A stretch of 64,000 nt of DNA from assembly GCA_963768185.1 (NCBI GenBank), contig CAVYGS010000001.1:682001-746000 (forward strand). The letters run 5' to 3'. This document shows, in pieces, positions 8,886-17,809 of this stretch; position 1 is the first letter of the stretch, and every line of letters starts with the position of its first letter. A program made the translations under genes and the position numbers. The DNA is from Palsa-461 sp963768185 (GTDB lineage Bacteria > Actinomycetota > Acidimicrobiia > Acidimicrobiales > RAAP-2). A model generated the notes under the pieces. The model made no database searches and was not told the origin of the DNA. It saw only the letters and a program-made list of their open reading frames with translations.

Positions 8886-9953
8886 TCATATCAACCCGGC
8901 CTGGGTGAGCAACGAGATGGCCGACGCGCCATCCCCCAGCTGCGCCACCGAGATGGGGTTGGGTTGGAGCTGGTCGAACGGCGTCTCATCCGCGGGCGGC
9001 GGCACGCCGTCATCGAGCGGGTACTCGAAGCTGATGGAGTGCGCGATGACCTCCTGGCCCTGCTTGGAAACCAAGAAGGCGAGGAACTCCTGATCGGCCG
9101 CCTGGTGCTTCGAAGACTTCAAGATGGCGGCACCCGAGACATCGATGACGTATCCGGGATCGCGGGGAGCGAAGTAGGTGATCTTCGAGTGCACGTTGCT
9201 CTTCCCGAGCTCGGCCTGCATCCGGTACCAGTAGTACTGATTCACCACTCCGAACGCGACGGCCCCCCGATTGACTTCGTCCGCGATGGTCTCGTTGTCC
9301 GGGTAGATGTGGCTCCCGGCGTTCGCCTTGATGCCCTCCAGCCAGTTCAGGGTCGCCCGCTTGCCGTCGGTGCGGTCCACGGAGGTGACGATCGGCTGGA
9401 AGTCGGTCTCCCCGGCCGCGAAGGCGAGTTTCCCGCGGTACTCCGGGTTGGCCAGCTGGAGCACGCGCGTCGGGAGCTGCGACTTGGAGATGAGGCTTGG
9501 GTTGTAGATCAGGACGCTGACGCGCGCCGAGACCCCGACCCAGTCACCCTCGGCCGAGTTGTACCGGCTCGGTGTCTTGGCCAAGGTGGAGGCGTTGACC
9601 TTCGCCAGCAGACCCTGGTTCTCCAGGTACTGGAGCGGCGGTGAGTTCTCCGTATAGAAGAGGTCGGCGATGGGATGCGACCGCTCGGCCATGATCTCGT
9701 CGGTGAAGGTGTCCTCGTCGTTGTAGCGAACGTTGACCGTGATGCCGGTCTTCTGCTCGAACGCCGAGACGAGGGACTGGGTGGTCTGCTGGTGCTGGCC
9801 GCTGTAGATGGTGATCGTGGTCTGGGCGCCGGCAGCCGGGGCGCCGGCGGCCAACCCCAGCCCCGTCGAGGCACCCAACGCGGCGATCGCCGCACCGAGC
9901 ACCGAGCGGCGAGAGATCCGGAGCAAGGCCCGTCGAGGGCGCGACGAGCTCAT
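8886..9953 (-). CDS. fbpA: Ferric iron ABC transporter substrate-binding protein (FbpA type)
   Basis: Extracytoplasmic iron(III)-binding protein, 355 residues from ATG 9953. The N-terminus has a twin-arginine-like signal (ISRRSVLGAAIAALG) ending near AAGAQ, so Tat export of a folded protein is likely. The mature start TTITIYSGQHQQTTQSL, the segment DLFYTENSPPL and the closing VNQYYWYRMQAELG match the FbpA/SfuA family, where paired tyrosines bind iron; the YYWYR cluster is present. The ATG overlaps the stop of the upstream lipoprotein gene (ATGA), indicating coupled translation. Confidence 0.88.
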   Translation of the reverse strand: MSSSRPRRALLRISRRSVLGAAIAALGASTGLGLAAGAPAAGAQTTITIYSGQHQQTTQSLVSAFEQKTGITVNVRYNDEDTFTDEIMAERSHPIADLFYTENSPPLQYLENQGLLAKVNASTLAKTPSRYNSAEGDWVGVSARVSVLIYNPSLISKSQLPTRVLQLANPEYRGKLAFAAGETDFQPIVTSVDRTDGKRATLNWLEGIKANAGSHIYPDNETIADEVNRGAVAFGVVNQYYWYRMQAELGKSNVHSKITYFAPRDPGYVIDVSGAAILKSSKHQAADQEFLAFLVSKQGQEVIAHSISFEYPLDDGVPPPADETPFDQLQPNPISVAQLGDGASAISLLTQAGLI

Positions 9954-10339
9954 GGCGCGGCATTCGGGCAGATCTTGTTGAGCGCCTTCTCGGCCACCGA
10001 GACCGCCCCGGCGTACCTGGCCGACTGGGCCCCGTTGTCCGCGCTGAACCGTCCATACGCTGCATCGAGGCCCTCGACCGCCGCTCGCAGTGCGGGATCG
10101 GACAACGTGAGCTGCTTGAGCGGGAGGACCTGCGCCTCGGCGTAGCCCACCGGGTCGGCGTCGGGATCGGGTCCATCCGAAAGCACGTTGGCGACGCCGG
10201 TGCACTCCTCGTGCTGGATGGCACTCGAGGAAGCCGACGCCGAGGGGCCACCGCACCCGGCCAGGGACACCCCCAGGAGCGCGACGAACCCGAGCACGCT
10301 CGTGGCCCACGCCCGGCCCCGGACCGAGTGAACCCGCAC
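9950..10339 (-). CDS. Small lipoprotein of the iron operon
   Basis: 129 residues with a lipoprotein signal: basic start, hydrophobic core and lipobox LAGC, so the mature protein is lipid-anchored outside the membrane. The remainder looks helical, with two further cysteines (in EECTGVA and KICPN). I do not recognise a family. It is the first gene of the fbp operon, its stop overlaps fbpA, and the promoter with operator-like palindrome lies just upstream. A role in iron capture or sensing at the surface is inferred from context only. The GTG or ATG choice near 10339 is not critical because the lipobox fixes the frame. Confidence 0.7.
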   Translation of the reverse strand: MRVHSVRGRAWATSVLGFVALLGVSLAGCGGPSASASSSAIQHEECTGVANVLSDGPDPDADPVGYAEAQVLPLKQLTLSDPALRAAVEGLDAAYGRFSADNGAQSARYAGAVSVAEKALNKICPNAAP

Positions 10340-10384
10340 GCCAACGCTCCTTTCCAGCCTCCGACCGATGCCCGCAAGGAAGTT

Positions 10385-10419
10385 TAGGGGACCCTATCAA
10401 CGTGTAGTAGGGCACTCAA
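10385..10419 (-). promoter_or_regulatory. Promoter and candidate metal-responsive operator of the fbp operon
   Basis: Minus-strand -35 TTGAGT (10419-10414) and -10 TAGGGT (10396-10391) are spaced by 17 bases. The -10 is embedded in an inverted repeat TAGGG-ga-CCCTA (10385-10396), where a bound repressor would block transcription. Iron repression is the expected control for this operon. The palindrome differs from the published DtxR/IdeR consensus in spacing, so the regulator is not assigned. Confidence 0.5.
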
Positions 10420-10532
10420 AGTTGCGGACCCGGGAGGGCCCGAAGCGATCGGGTGACGGCGGCGCCGGCGGCCGAGCGACTCGCCGCCCGGGACGCTGAC
10501 CACGCCCGGCGGCCAGCCGGCTCAGCCTCGAC

Positions 10533-11195
10533 TCAGCCGGTGTGCAACTCCCACTCCCCCGGCCCCGGCAGGCCGGCCACCAGGGCGGCGGTCAGCCCGT
10601 CGGCGGTGGTCTCGGCAAGCTCGGTCACCGCCGCCGCCGAGGACGCGAGCTCGAGGGCGGCCTCCCCGGCCTCTGGCTCGGACAGGAGCAGGCCGGTGAG
10701 CCGCGGCCACGCCGTCTCGAGATAGGCGAACGAGTGGGTGAACGCACCCTCCCGGCCGCGCCACTGCGCGACGCCCACGATCTTGCGCCCACCGTCGACG
10801 ACCTCGCCCGCGCCGACGCCGGCGAAACAGAGCAGCTCGGACCACCGGGTCGCGACCGGTGGTCCGGCGTGGACCCGGAGCTGCGGCACCCCGATGGCGG
10901 CCGCCCACCACTCCCCGACCCAGGCGCGAGAGCGCGACACGTCGTCGTCCCACAGGGGGTCGCTCCGCGGCACCCAGGTGTCGATCCAGACGCAGCGCCC
11001 GGGTTCGACGAGCACCGCCCCGCCCCCGCTGCGGCGCCCGACCAGCTCGACGCCCTCCGCCCGCAACGCCTCCTGGTCGGCGAGGGCGTCGGATTGCGTG
11101 CTCCCAAGGACGAGGACGGGGCGGTCGCTATGCCGAACGAAGGCGGTGCGCCGGCCGATGGGACGGAGCGCCTCGGGGTCGAAGAGCTGGCGCAC
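10533..11195 (-). CDS. Lipoate-protein ligase A / octanoyltransferase family protein
   Basis: 220 residues of the biotin/lipoate ligase (BPL_LplA_LipB) fold. It shows RRSGGGAVLVEPG, the lipoate-binding glycine loop, and GRKIVGVAQWRGREGAF, which carries the catalytic lysine of the family. Such enzymes attach lipoate or octanoate to acyl-carrier domains of 2-oxoacid dehydrogenases and GcvH. The histidine that usually follows the glycine loop is replaced, so ligase versus transferase activity cannot be decided here. GTG start at 11195. It lies 28 bases after the HNH gene on the same strand. Confidence 0.8.
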   Translation of the reverse strand: MRQLFDPEALRPIGRRTAFVRHSDRPVLVLGSTQSDALADQEALRAEGVELVGRRSGGGAVLVEPGRCVWIDTWVPRSDPLWDDDVSRSRAWVGEWWAAAIGVPQLRVHAGPPVATRWSELLCFAGVGAGEVVDGGRKIVGVAQWRGREGAFTHSFAYLETAWPRLTGLLLSEPEAGEAALELASSAAAVTELAETTADGLTAALVAGLPGPGEWELHTG

Positions 11196-11223
11196 GCTCA
11201 GGGTGCGCGGTGACGCGGCGCGT

Positions 11224-11730
11224 TCAGGAGGCCGACGCGAGGTACGGCGCCCACAGCGGGTCCACCTCGGAAAGGTGGCGGAGCCGCCACAGGTGACCCT
11301 CGGGGGCGTGGGGCTGGAACGCCAGGACCCAGCCCAGCTCGTCGAGCAGCTGGTCGCCCTTGGTCAGGTTGTCGTGCTGGCACGAGGCGACGACGTTCCC
11401 CCACTCGTGGCGGCCGCCACGGCTGCGCGGGATCACGTGGTCGACGGTGTCCGCCGGGGCCGAGCAGTAGGCGCAGCGGCCGCCGTCGCGACGCAGCACC
11501 GCCCGACGAGTGAGCGGCGGAGTTCTCGCCCAGCGCGGGATCCGCACCATGTGAAAGAGGCGGACGATCGCCGGCACCTCGATCGCGAGGTGCGCCGAGT
11601 GGAAGACCGGTGCCTCCTCTCTGAACGCGACCGCTTCGGCGCGACCGGCGAGCACCAAGACGACGGCCCGGCGGTCCGAGACGAGGGCCAGGGGCTCGTA
11701 GGTCGCATTGAGCAACAGGACGCGGCCCAT
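11224..11730 (-). CDS. HNH endonuclease
   Basis: 168 residues with the common actinobacterial HNH architecture. The N-terminal domain begins GRVLLLNATYEPLALVS; the HNH domain has CAYC, DHVIPRSRGG (catalytic histidine) and EWGNVVASC. The last zinc ligand region reads SCQHDN instead of the usual CxxC-N pattern, so one zinc site may be altered. Family members are usually free-standing and of unknown cellular role. ATG 11730 is used; a GTG directly before it is possible. Confidence 0.85.
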   Translation of the reverse strand: MGRVLLLNATYEPLALVSDRRAVVLVLAGRAEAVAFREEAPVFHSAHLAIEVPAIVRLFHMVRIPRWARTPPLTRRAVLRRDGGRCAYCSAPADTVDHVIPRSRGGRHEWGNVVASCQHDNLTKGDQLLDELGWVLAFQPHAPEGHLWRLRHLSEVDPLWAPYLASAS

Positions 11731-11742
11731 CACGTGAGCAGG

Positions 11743-12024
11743 CTATCGGTGGGACGGTCGCGCACGCTGACACCAGCGGAGGTAGTCGACGACGTCTTGG
11801 GTGCTGGGGCGGCCGGCGAGTTCCTGGCCGAAGGCGGTGTGCATTCGGAATCGCCAGTAGGCGGCGTCGGGCACCGGGAGGAACGGCGGGCGCCTCCACC
11901 ACCCCGGCACGGCGAGGCGGCGCACGGTCCGCACGGCCTCGCCCCACAACCGCGGCCGGGCCAGCACGGCGCGCGCCACCAACACCGAGGCGTGGGCGCG
12001 CCCCGCCCCGCTCGCCGCGCTCAT
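11743..12024 (-). CDS. Conserved hypothetical protein, 93 residues
   Basis: Basic protein with RRLAVPGWWRRPPFLPVPD and a C-terminal DVVDYLRWCQR, resembling short actinobacterial proteins of unknown function. No signal peptide or membrane helix. Its ATG overlaps the stop of the ROK kinase gene (ATGA), so both are probably cotranslated. Function unknown. Confidence 0.7.
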   Translation of the reverse strand: MSAASGAGRAHASVLVARAVLARPRLWGEAVRTVRRLAVPGWWRRPPFLPVPDAAYWRFRMHTAFGQELAGRPSTQDVVDYLRWCQRARPSHR

Positions 12025-12902
12025 CGGCTGCGCCCCGCCTCGCCCAGGTGGCGCCAGCCGAGGGCGCCGGCACCGACGAGCGGCCCGTCGGCTCCGAGTC
12101 CGCCCGGCTCGATCCGGGTCCCCGCCGAGAAGTCCATCCGGGCGTGCACCGAGAGCTCGGCCCGGGCCGCCGCGAAGAACGGTGCACCGAAGCCGAGTGC
12201 GACGGAGCCGGCGACGAGCGCGAGGTCGAGGTCGAGCAGGTTGGCGACCGACGCCACGGCGCGTCCGACCAGGGTGCCGGTGCGCTCGATCACCGCGGGC
12301 GTCGCGTCGGCCGGTGGTCGCCCGGTCATCTCCGCGATGGCGTGCCCCGATGCCTCCGCCTCGAGGCAACCGAAGCCGCCGCAGGAGCATTGGCGACCGT
12401 CGGGTTCGACGACGACATGGCCGATGTGTCCGGCGTTGCCGAGCCGGCCGTCGAGCAGCCGACCGTCGAGGACGATCCCACCTCCGACCCCGGTCGACAC
12501 CACCATGGCGAGATAGTTGTCGCACCCAACCGCCGCGCCGCGCCATCCCTCGCCCAACGCGAGCGCCTTCGCGTCGTTGTCGACCGCCGTCGGGACGCCC
12601 ACCAACGCGGCGATGCGGTCGTGCAACGGGAAGCGGCGCCACGCCCCGATGTTGAGCGGCGACACTGTGGCACCACCGGGCTCCATCGGTCCCCCGCACC
12701 CGACGCCGCAGATCACGATCGCGCCGTCGGCGATCGCGACACGGGCGTCGATCAGCCCGGCGAGCGCGCCCCAGACGACCTCGGGGTCATCGCTGTGCGG
12801 CGTCGGCACGCGGTCCGCATCGTGGATCGCGCCGTCCCGGTCGACGAGGCCAGCCGCCATCTTGGTGCCGCCGATGTCGACGGCGAGAGCGAGCGGCCCC
12901 AC
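12021..12902 (-). CDS. ROK family sugar kinase (glucokinase-like)
   Basis: 293 residues. The N-terminal phosphate-binding motif DIGGTK, the substrate-loop region VDNDAKALALGE, GHIGHVVV and the zinc-binding CSCGGFGCLEAEASG are all intact, as in ROK glucokinases. No N-terminal helix-turn-helix is present, so this is a kinase rather than a ROK repressor. It phosphorylates a hexose in the cytoplasm, most likely glucose; the exact sugar is not readable from sequence. Starts at GTG 12902 and overlaps the downstream 93-residue gene. Confidence 0.88.
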   Translation of the reverse strand: MGPLALAVDIGGTKMAAGLVDRDGAIHDADRVPTPHSDDPEVVWGALAGLIDARVAIADGAIVICGVGCGGPMEPGGATVSPLNIGAWRRFPLHDRIAALVGVPTAVDNDAKALALGEGWRGAAVGCDNYLAMVVSTGVGGGIVLDGRLLDGRLGNAGHIGHVVVEPDGRQCSCGGFGCLEAEASGHAIAEMTGRPPADATPAVIERTGTLVGRAVASVANLLDLDLALVAGSVALGFGAPFFAAARAELSVHARMDFSAGTRIEPGGLGADGPLVGAGALGWRHLGEAGRSR

Positions 12903-12914
12903 CCTGGGGTGAAC

Positions 12915-13313
12915 TCAGCGGTCGCGACGGAACCGGGTGCGCAGCCAGGTGCGAGCGTTGTCGACCGCACCCTCGATGCCCGGCTGGTTGCCGCCGGCGG
13001 GGCGGTCCTTCTGCAGTGATCGGGTGAGGTCGTGCCAGCCGGCCTTGCCCATCCGGCGCAGGTTGCGCTCGAAAACGACGGCGGAGCCGAACATCAAGGC
13101 GACGCCCAGGAACCCCACCTCCACCGAGTGCGGGTAGAAGACGACCAGGATCGCGATCCCGGCCAGGAACCCGAGGGCGGCCCACTTGCAGTAACGGCCG
13201 GCGTGCCGGTACACGGTCTCGGACCGCACGCGCTCGGCGAACTGGGGGTCCTGGCGGACCAGGGACTCCTCGAGCTCGGCCAGGATCCGCTGCTCGTGAT
13301 CAGAGAGCGGCAC
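12915..13313 (-). CDS. DUF3040 membrane protein
   Basis: 132 residues starting MPLSDHEQRILAELEESL, the hallmark of DUF3040, a family of small actinobacterial membrane proteins. A cytoplasmic N-terminal segment is followed by two adjacent membrane helices (about 45-85) and a basic tail. Function is unknown; homologues often lie near division and cell-wall genes. The 173-base gap upstream (13314-13486) contains a GGCCCGGGCC palindrome next to a T run at about 13447-13466, which could be a terminator but is in the wrong orientation for the neighbouring genes. Confidence 0.85.
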   Translation of the reverse strand: MPLSDHEQRILAELEESLVRQDPQFAERVRSETVYRHAGRYCKWAALGFLAGIAILVVFYPHSVEVGFLGVALMFGSAVVFERNLRRMGKAGWHDLTRSLQKDRPAGGNQPGIEGAVDNARTWLRTRFRRDR

Positions 13314-13486
13314 GGCACACCCCCGCGCCAGTGCGGGTCACTCGCTGGCCCATCACGACAATCCCCCCGACACAGCTGCCACCGTCGCTCCGTCTCGCGA
13401 CCTCACGGACGGGAAGTCTACGGCCGTCGCTGCCGGTTCGCCGCACGGCCCGGGCCGGTTTTTTGGGGGCCACCATGGCGGTTCGG

Positions 13487-13750
13487 TTACGAGGGGGGAC
13501 GGCGGAACCGGCGCCCGATCAGCAGCCCGACCCCCATCCCGAACACCGCTGCGATCGCCAGCGCGGTGACGATCGGCGAGCGAGTCGAGACGAACCAGAA
13601 GTGGATCCTCACCTTCTGGGTGTTGGCCAATGCGAACCACACCCCCAACGCGAGGAGGATGCCGCTCGCGACGAGGCGAACGTCCCGGCGGCGGTTCCCG
13701 GTCGGCTCGGGCGTCCCCGGGTCGGGGCCCGGGTCGTGTGACACCGTCAC
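13487..13750 (-). CDS. LapA-domain (DUF1049) small membrane protein
   Basis: 87 residues with two membrane helices separated by NTQKVRIHFWFVSTR, the characteristic LapA/YciS pattern, ending in a basic GRRFRRPPS. Such proteins help assemble surface polymers in proteobacteria; the actinobacterial role is unknown. The GTG start at 13750 is preceded by a strong AAGGAGG ribosome-binding site 7 bases away, and it follows the MMPL gene by 13 bases. Confidence 0.85.
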   Translation of the reverse strand: MTVSHDPGPDPGTPEPTGNRRRDVRLVASGILLALGVWFALANTQKVRIHFWFVSTRSPIVTALAIAAVFGMGVGLLIGRRFRRPPS

Positions 13751-13763
13751 GAGCGACCTCCTT

Positions 13764-16095
13764 TCAGTGCTGCGGCCCCCCCGATCGTGCCACCAGTTCG
13801 GGCTCCCCGGGGCGCTCCTCGGCGGACGGTGGCCGGCGACCCATGGCGGCCGGCCACCAGTTGAGGCGGCCGAACAAGGTGACCGTTGCCGGCACGAGCA
13901 CGGTGCGGACCACGAAGGTGTCGAGCAGGATCCCGACCGCCAGACCGAAGCCGATCGACTCGACCTGGCTCCCCCCGGACTGGCGGGCGCCCACGATGGC
14001 GAAGACCGCGAAGGTCCCGGCCAGCACGAGCCCGGCCGAGGTCACGGTCGATCCGGTCGCCCCGACCGCCTTGACCACGGCCTGGCGCAGCGGGAGCCGC
14101 GACGCCTCCTCGCGGATGCGGGACATGACCAGGATGTTGTAGTCCTCCCCCAGCGCGAGCAGGAACAAGAACATGAGGAACGGGAGGATGAAGGTCAGCC
14201 CGCCCTGGTGCGCGATGTAGATGAAGACGATGACGGCGAGGCCGAGCGACGCCAGGTACGAGACGGCGACGCTCGCCAGGAGATAAAGCGGCGCGACGAG
14301 GCTCCGCAGCACGAGCGCCAACACGATGCCGATCACCACGACCGCGATCGGCACGATCCGCTTCAGGTCGTTGTCCGAGATCGCGCTCGACGTCCGCCAG
14401 CGCGGGCGCCTCGCCGGCGATCCCGCTCTTGGTCGCGCCCACCTGCGCCGCCACCCCGGCGAAGGCGGAGCGGATCGCGGGGATCGCGTTGATGGCGGCG
14501 GTCGACGCGGGGTCCCCCGCCGACAGCCCGGCCAACCACTGCACGGTCTTGCCGTCGCGCGAGATGAGGCGGGCGGTCGCCCGGTAGGCGTTGTAGAGCC
14601 GGACCGGCGTCAACGAGCCGGTCGGCTCCTGTGCCGGCAGCAGGCTGGCCGGGCCGAACTCTGCGTGCAGCGCGACGAGCTGGTTCGTGGTGAGCGCCGT
14701 GCCGTTCGGGTCGAGCGGGCCGGCCAGCTGGGTGAACTTGCCGCTCGCCCGAAGCAGCAAGGTCGCCTGCTCGACCCGGCCGGGGTCCGACCACACGGAC
14801 TCGGGAAGGACCATGAGCAGGTTGGTCGGGTTCTCGCTCGCCTCGGGGAAGTGCGCCTTGATCGCCGCGTTGCCGAGCGCGGTGCTCGTCCCGGGTGGCG
14901 CGTTGAGCGAGCCGCCGAACCCTCCCGGCTTGTAACCCACCACGGCGACCGCCAGCGCACCGAAGACGACCACGCCGACCACGAGCGACATCACCGGCCG
15001 GCTGACGAGGCGCGAGGCGGTCCGGCCCCACAGACCGGCCTGGTGCTCCTGCTCGTGGAGCCGGAACGGCCAGAAGGTGGCCCGGCCGAAGATCGCGAGC
15101 AGCGCCGGGAGCAGGGTGAGACCGGCCAGCAGCATCACCGCGATCCCGATCGCGAGCGGCGGCCCGAGGTCCTTGTAGAGGCCGAAGTCGGCGAGCGAGA
15201 GGCTGAGCAGGGCGAGGATCACGGTCGACGCGGACCCCGCGATGGACTCCCCCACCCTCGTCAGCGCGACCTCGACCGCCTCGTGCGCCGGGCGCCCCGA
15301 CTCCATCTCCTCGCGGACTCTGAAGACCAAGAACAGCCCGTAGTCGGTGCCGGCACCGAGCACCAGCACGATGAGGAGCAGCTGGGTGACCGACGAGATC
15401 TTGAGCCCGAGGGTGCCCAGACCTCCGATGAGCGACTGGGACAGGACGAGGACGACGGCCGCCGGGAAGAGGGTGAGGATCGGCGCGAGCGCCGATCGGA
15501 AGATGAAGAGCAACAAGACGATGATGAACAGCAACGACAGCGACTGGGTCTCCTTGCCCTGGGCCTGGGACTGGCTTTGGTTGGCGACGCCGGTCGCGAC
15601 GGCACCGGCGAAGTGGACCTCGAGCCCGGGTGGGAGCGACGCCTTTTCCACGACGTCCTGCATCCGTGCCAACAGCGTCTTGTCGTCGGGCAGGTCGTTG
15701 GGCGAGTTCTTCGACAGCACCAGGATCTGCGCCGCCTCCCGGTCGGGCGAGAGGCTGCCGAACTGGACGAGGTCCACGGTCGGGACCCGGCGCAGGCTCG
15801 TCCCGAGCGACTGGACCGCCGAGATGTCCGAGGCTCCGAGCGTGCCCTGGCGCGCCACGGCGACCACCTGGATCAGCGACTGGTTGGCCGGTCCGGTGAG
15901 CGGGATGGCGAGGTTGGCGGCCTGGTTGCTCGGCGCGTTCGTCGGGAGGAAGGCACTGTTGTTGTTGTTCACCTGGCTGCCGAGGCTCGGCAGGGCGCGG
16001 GTCGCGATCCCGGTGCCCACCAGCCACAGGATGACGACGATCCAGCGGTAGCGCACGACACCGCGCCCGAGGGCACGGAAGAGCCTGTCAACCAA
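13764..16095 (-). CDS. MMPL/RND-family membrane transporter (one frameshift)
   Basis: Large lipid or hydrophobe exporter of the MmpL type, about 776 residues after correction. An N-terminal helix is followed by an extracytoplasmic loop, a block of five helices, a second loop (KAHFPEASENPTN) and a second helix block (from IVPIAVVVIGIVLAL). The typical GAGTDYGLF and ALGEDYNILV motifs are present in the two halves. The frame breaks at about 14380-14388, where one extra base lies between DVER and ISDNDLKR; the C-terminal half continues to a stop at 14764-1000, i.e. 13764, just before LapA. Best start is TTG 16095 with GAGGAG six to ten bases upstream; an ATG-type start at 16131 is longer but lacks a site. 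Confidence 0.82.
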
Positions 16096-16225
16096 GGGAT
16101 CTCCTCGAAAGCCGTGGAGCCGGGCGCTCACCCAGGCGGCCCGGCACGTGACGCGTCAGACCCGCCGTTGCGCGAAGCGGGCTCTTTTGGGGACCCCAGA
16201 AGTATCGCCGAGGGAAGATAGTGGC

Positions 16226-17197
16226 GTGCGCACCCGATTGACCGAGCTCCTGGATATCGAGCACCCGCTGATGCTGGCCGGGATGGGCGGCGTTTCCTAC
16301 GCGCCCCTGGTGGTGGCGGTCTCCGAAGCGGGCGGCTTTGGTTGCCTGGGCGCCTCGACCATGGGCGCCGACCAGCTGGCCGAGCAGATGGCGGCCGTCC
16401 GGGCGGCCACCGGCAAGCCCTTCGGAGTGGACCTCCTGACAGTCATGGGCAACGACCTCCTCGACCGGGTGACCCTCCTCATCGAGGGCGGCGCAAGCCT
16501 GTTCGTGGCCGGTCTCGGGGTCTCGGTCGACGCGATCGACCTCTGCCACCGCCACGGAGTGCTGGTCGCCAACATGTGCGGCAAGGTGAGCCACGCGCGA
16601 CGGGCGGTCGAATCGGGGTGCGACCTCGTCGTCGCGCAGGGCACCGAGGCTGGCGGCCACACCGGGCTGGTCGCGACCATGCCGCTCGTCCCACAGGTGG
16701 TCGACGCCGTCGGCGAGCGGGTGCCCGTCGTGGCGGCGGGCGGCATCTTCGACGGCCGCGGCCTGGCCGCCGCGTTGGCGCTCGGTGCCGACGGCGTCTG
16801 GGTCGGCACCCGGTTCATCGCCACCCCCGAGGCGCGCAGCGTGGCGGGATACAAGGAAGCGCTGATCACCGCCGACGAGGACGAGACGCTGGTCTCCCGC
16901 GCTTACTCCGGCAAGCCGATGCGGGTCCTGCGCAACGAATACACCAACCACTACATCGAGCATCCCGAGGAGCTACAGCCGTTCCCACGCCAGATCATGA
17001 GCTCGATCGAATCCCACGCCTGGCACCTGGGCGGTGACGAGACGACGCCCGGCATCGACCCGGCCAAGGAGGGCTATCCGGCAGGTCAGGGGGTCGGTGC
17101 GATCAGCGACCTCGTGCCGGCCGCCGAGCTGGTGAAGCGCTTTGTCACCGAGGCCAAGTCAGCGATGCGGCGGCTCGACACGCTCGCCTCGACGTGA
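16226..17197 (+). CDS. Nitronate monooxygenase / FabK-like FMN enzyme
   Basis: 323-residue FMN-dependent TIM-barrel protein of the nitronate monooxygenase (2-nitropropane dioxygenase) family. LLDIEHPLMLAGMGGVSY at the start, GKPFGVDLL, AQGTEAGGHTG (FMN phosphate loop) and GIFDGRGLAAALALGADGV match the family. Members oxidise alkyl nitronates, or act as enoyl-ACP reductase II; the sequence does not settle which. It is divergent from the MMPL gene, with 130 bases between. GTG 16226 is chosen because similarity begins there and AGGGAAG precedes it. Confidence 0.83.
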   Translation: MRTRLTELLDIEHPLMLAGMGGVSYAPLVVAVSEAGGFGCLGASTMGADQLAEQMAAVRAATGKPFGVDLLTVMGNDLLDRVTLLIEGGASLFVAGLGVSVDAIDLCHRHGVLVANMCGKVSHARRAVESGCDLVVAQGTEAGGHTGLVATMPLVPQVVDAVGERVPVVAAGGIFDGRGLAAALALGADGVWVGTRFIATPEARSVAGYKEALITADEDETLVSRAYSGKPMRVLRNEYTNHYIEHPEELQPFPRQIMSSIESHAWHLGGDETTPGIDPAKEGYPAGQGVGAISDLVPAAELVKRFVTEAKSAMRRLDTLAST

Positions 17198-17237
17198 AGG
17201 AGGAGGTCACGTACCCCGCCGGGAGCAGGAGACAGGT

Positions 17238-17348
17238 ATGACTCCGTTGTCCCCGTCGGTGCGGCGCGCTCGTTGGCTCGACCCTCTGGCATCGTTTCTC
17301 CGGGACCGACGTTGCGCAAACCACATACTGGGGGCCTCATGCCAGTGA
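17238..17348 (+). CDS. Possible 36-codon upstream ORF overlapping the cupin gene
   Basis: ATG at 17238 follows GGGAGCAGGAGACAGGT, a plausible ribosome-binding region. The frame runs 36 codons and stops at 17348, ten bases inside the next gene in another frame. The product is basic (SVRRARWLDP, LRDRR) and unlike known proteins. It may be a translational-coupling leader or simply untranslated DNA. Confidence 0.2.
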   Translation: MTPLSPSVRRARWLDPLASFLRDRRCANHILGASCQ

Positions 17349-17734
17349 GCAAGCCACAAGATCTACCGCGCGGGGGCGGAGGGCGCTGGCCGATCTGCGG
17401 CCTTGGATTCCGCTCCGCCCAATGGGGGGACCTCGAGGTCGGTTACACCGAGACCGGCGTGGGAGACCACACTCCTCTTTATGAGGGATTGCCCGGCGGC
17501 GTCTGTCCGTGTCCCCACTATGGCTACATGTTCAAAGGTCGCCTGCGCTGTCGATATCCCGGCAGCGATTGGGCCGACGAAGTAGCCGAGCAGGGCGACG
17601 TCTATTTCTTTCGCTCTGGGCACGTGTTGATCTACGAAGAACCAAGCGAGGTACTCGAGCTCAATCCCGCAGCCGCGCTGCAGTACTTGATGGACCACAT
17701 CGAGCAGCAAGCGGCGCGCATGGGTAACCCCTGA
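17339..17734 (+). CDS. Cupin-like small protein
   Basis: 131 residues from ATG 17339. The middle resembles a small beta-barrel of cupin type: GVCPCPHYGYMFKGRLRCRYP followed by EVAEQGDVYFFRSGHVLIYEEPSEVLELNPAAAL, the usual order of cupin motif 1 and motif 2, with a single clear metal-ligand histidine. No catalytic assignment is possible. A perfect hairpin follows. Base composition is slightly lower in GC than in neighbouring genes. Confidence 0.6.
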   Translation: MPVSKPQDLPRGGGGRWPICGLGFRSAQWGDLEVGYTETGVGDHTPLYEGLPGGVCPCPHYGYMFKGRLRCRYPGSDWADEVAEQGDVYFFRSGHVLIYEEPSEVLELNPAAALQYLMDHIEQQAARMGNP

Positions 17735-17769
17735 GCGCGGCTCCCCAGAGGAAGGCGAACGATCAAGCC

Positions 17770-17798
17770 AGCTTGCCGCCTCTGTGAGGCGGCAAGCT
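17770..17798. terminator. Bidirectional terminator hairpin
   Basis: AGCTTGCCGCC (17770-17780) and GGCGGCAAGCT (17788-17798) form a perfect 11-base stem with a 7-base loop. It lies between the 3' ends of the convergent cupin gene (stop 17734) and msrA (stop 17810), where a shared terminator is expected. Confidence 0.75.
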
Positions 17799-17809
17799 GC
17801 TCCCGGCGC

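Noticed and set aside
13440..13486. Palindrome with T run as terminator of the LapA-like gene
   Set aside because: The T run is on the plus-strand side, whereas the neighbouring genes are on the minus strand, so the orientation is wrong for an intrinsic terminator of these genes.
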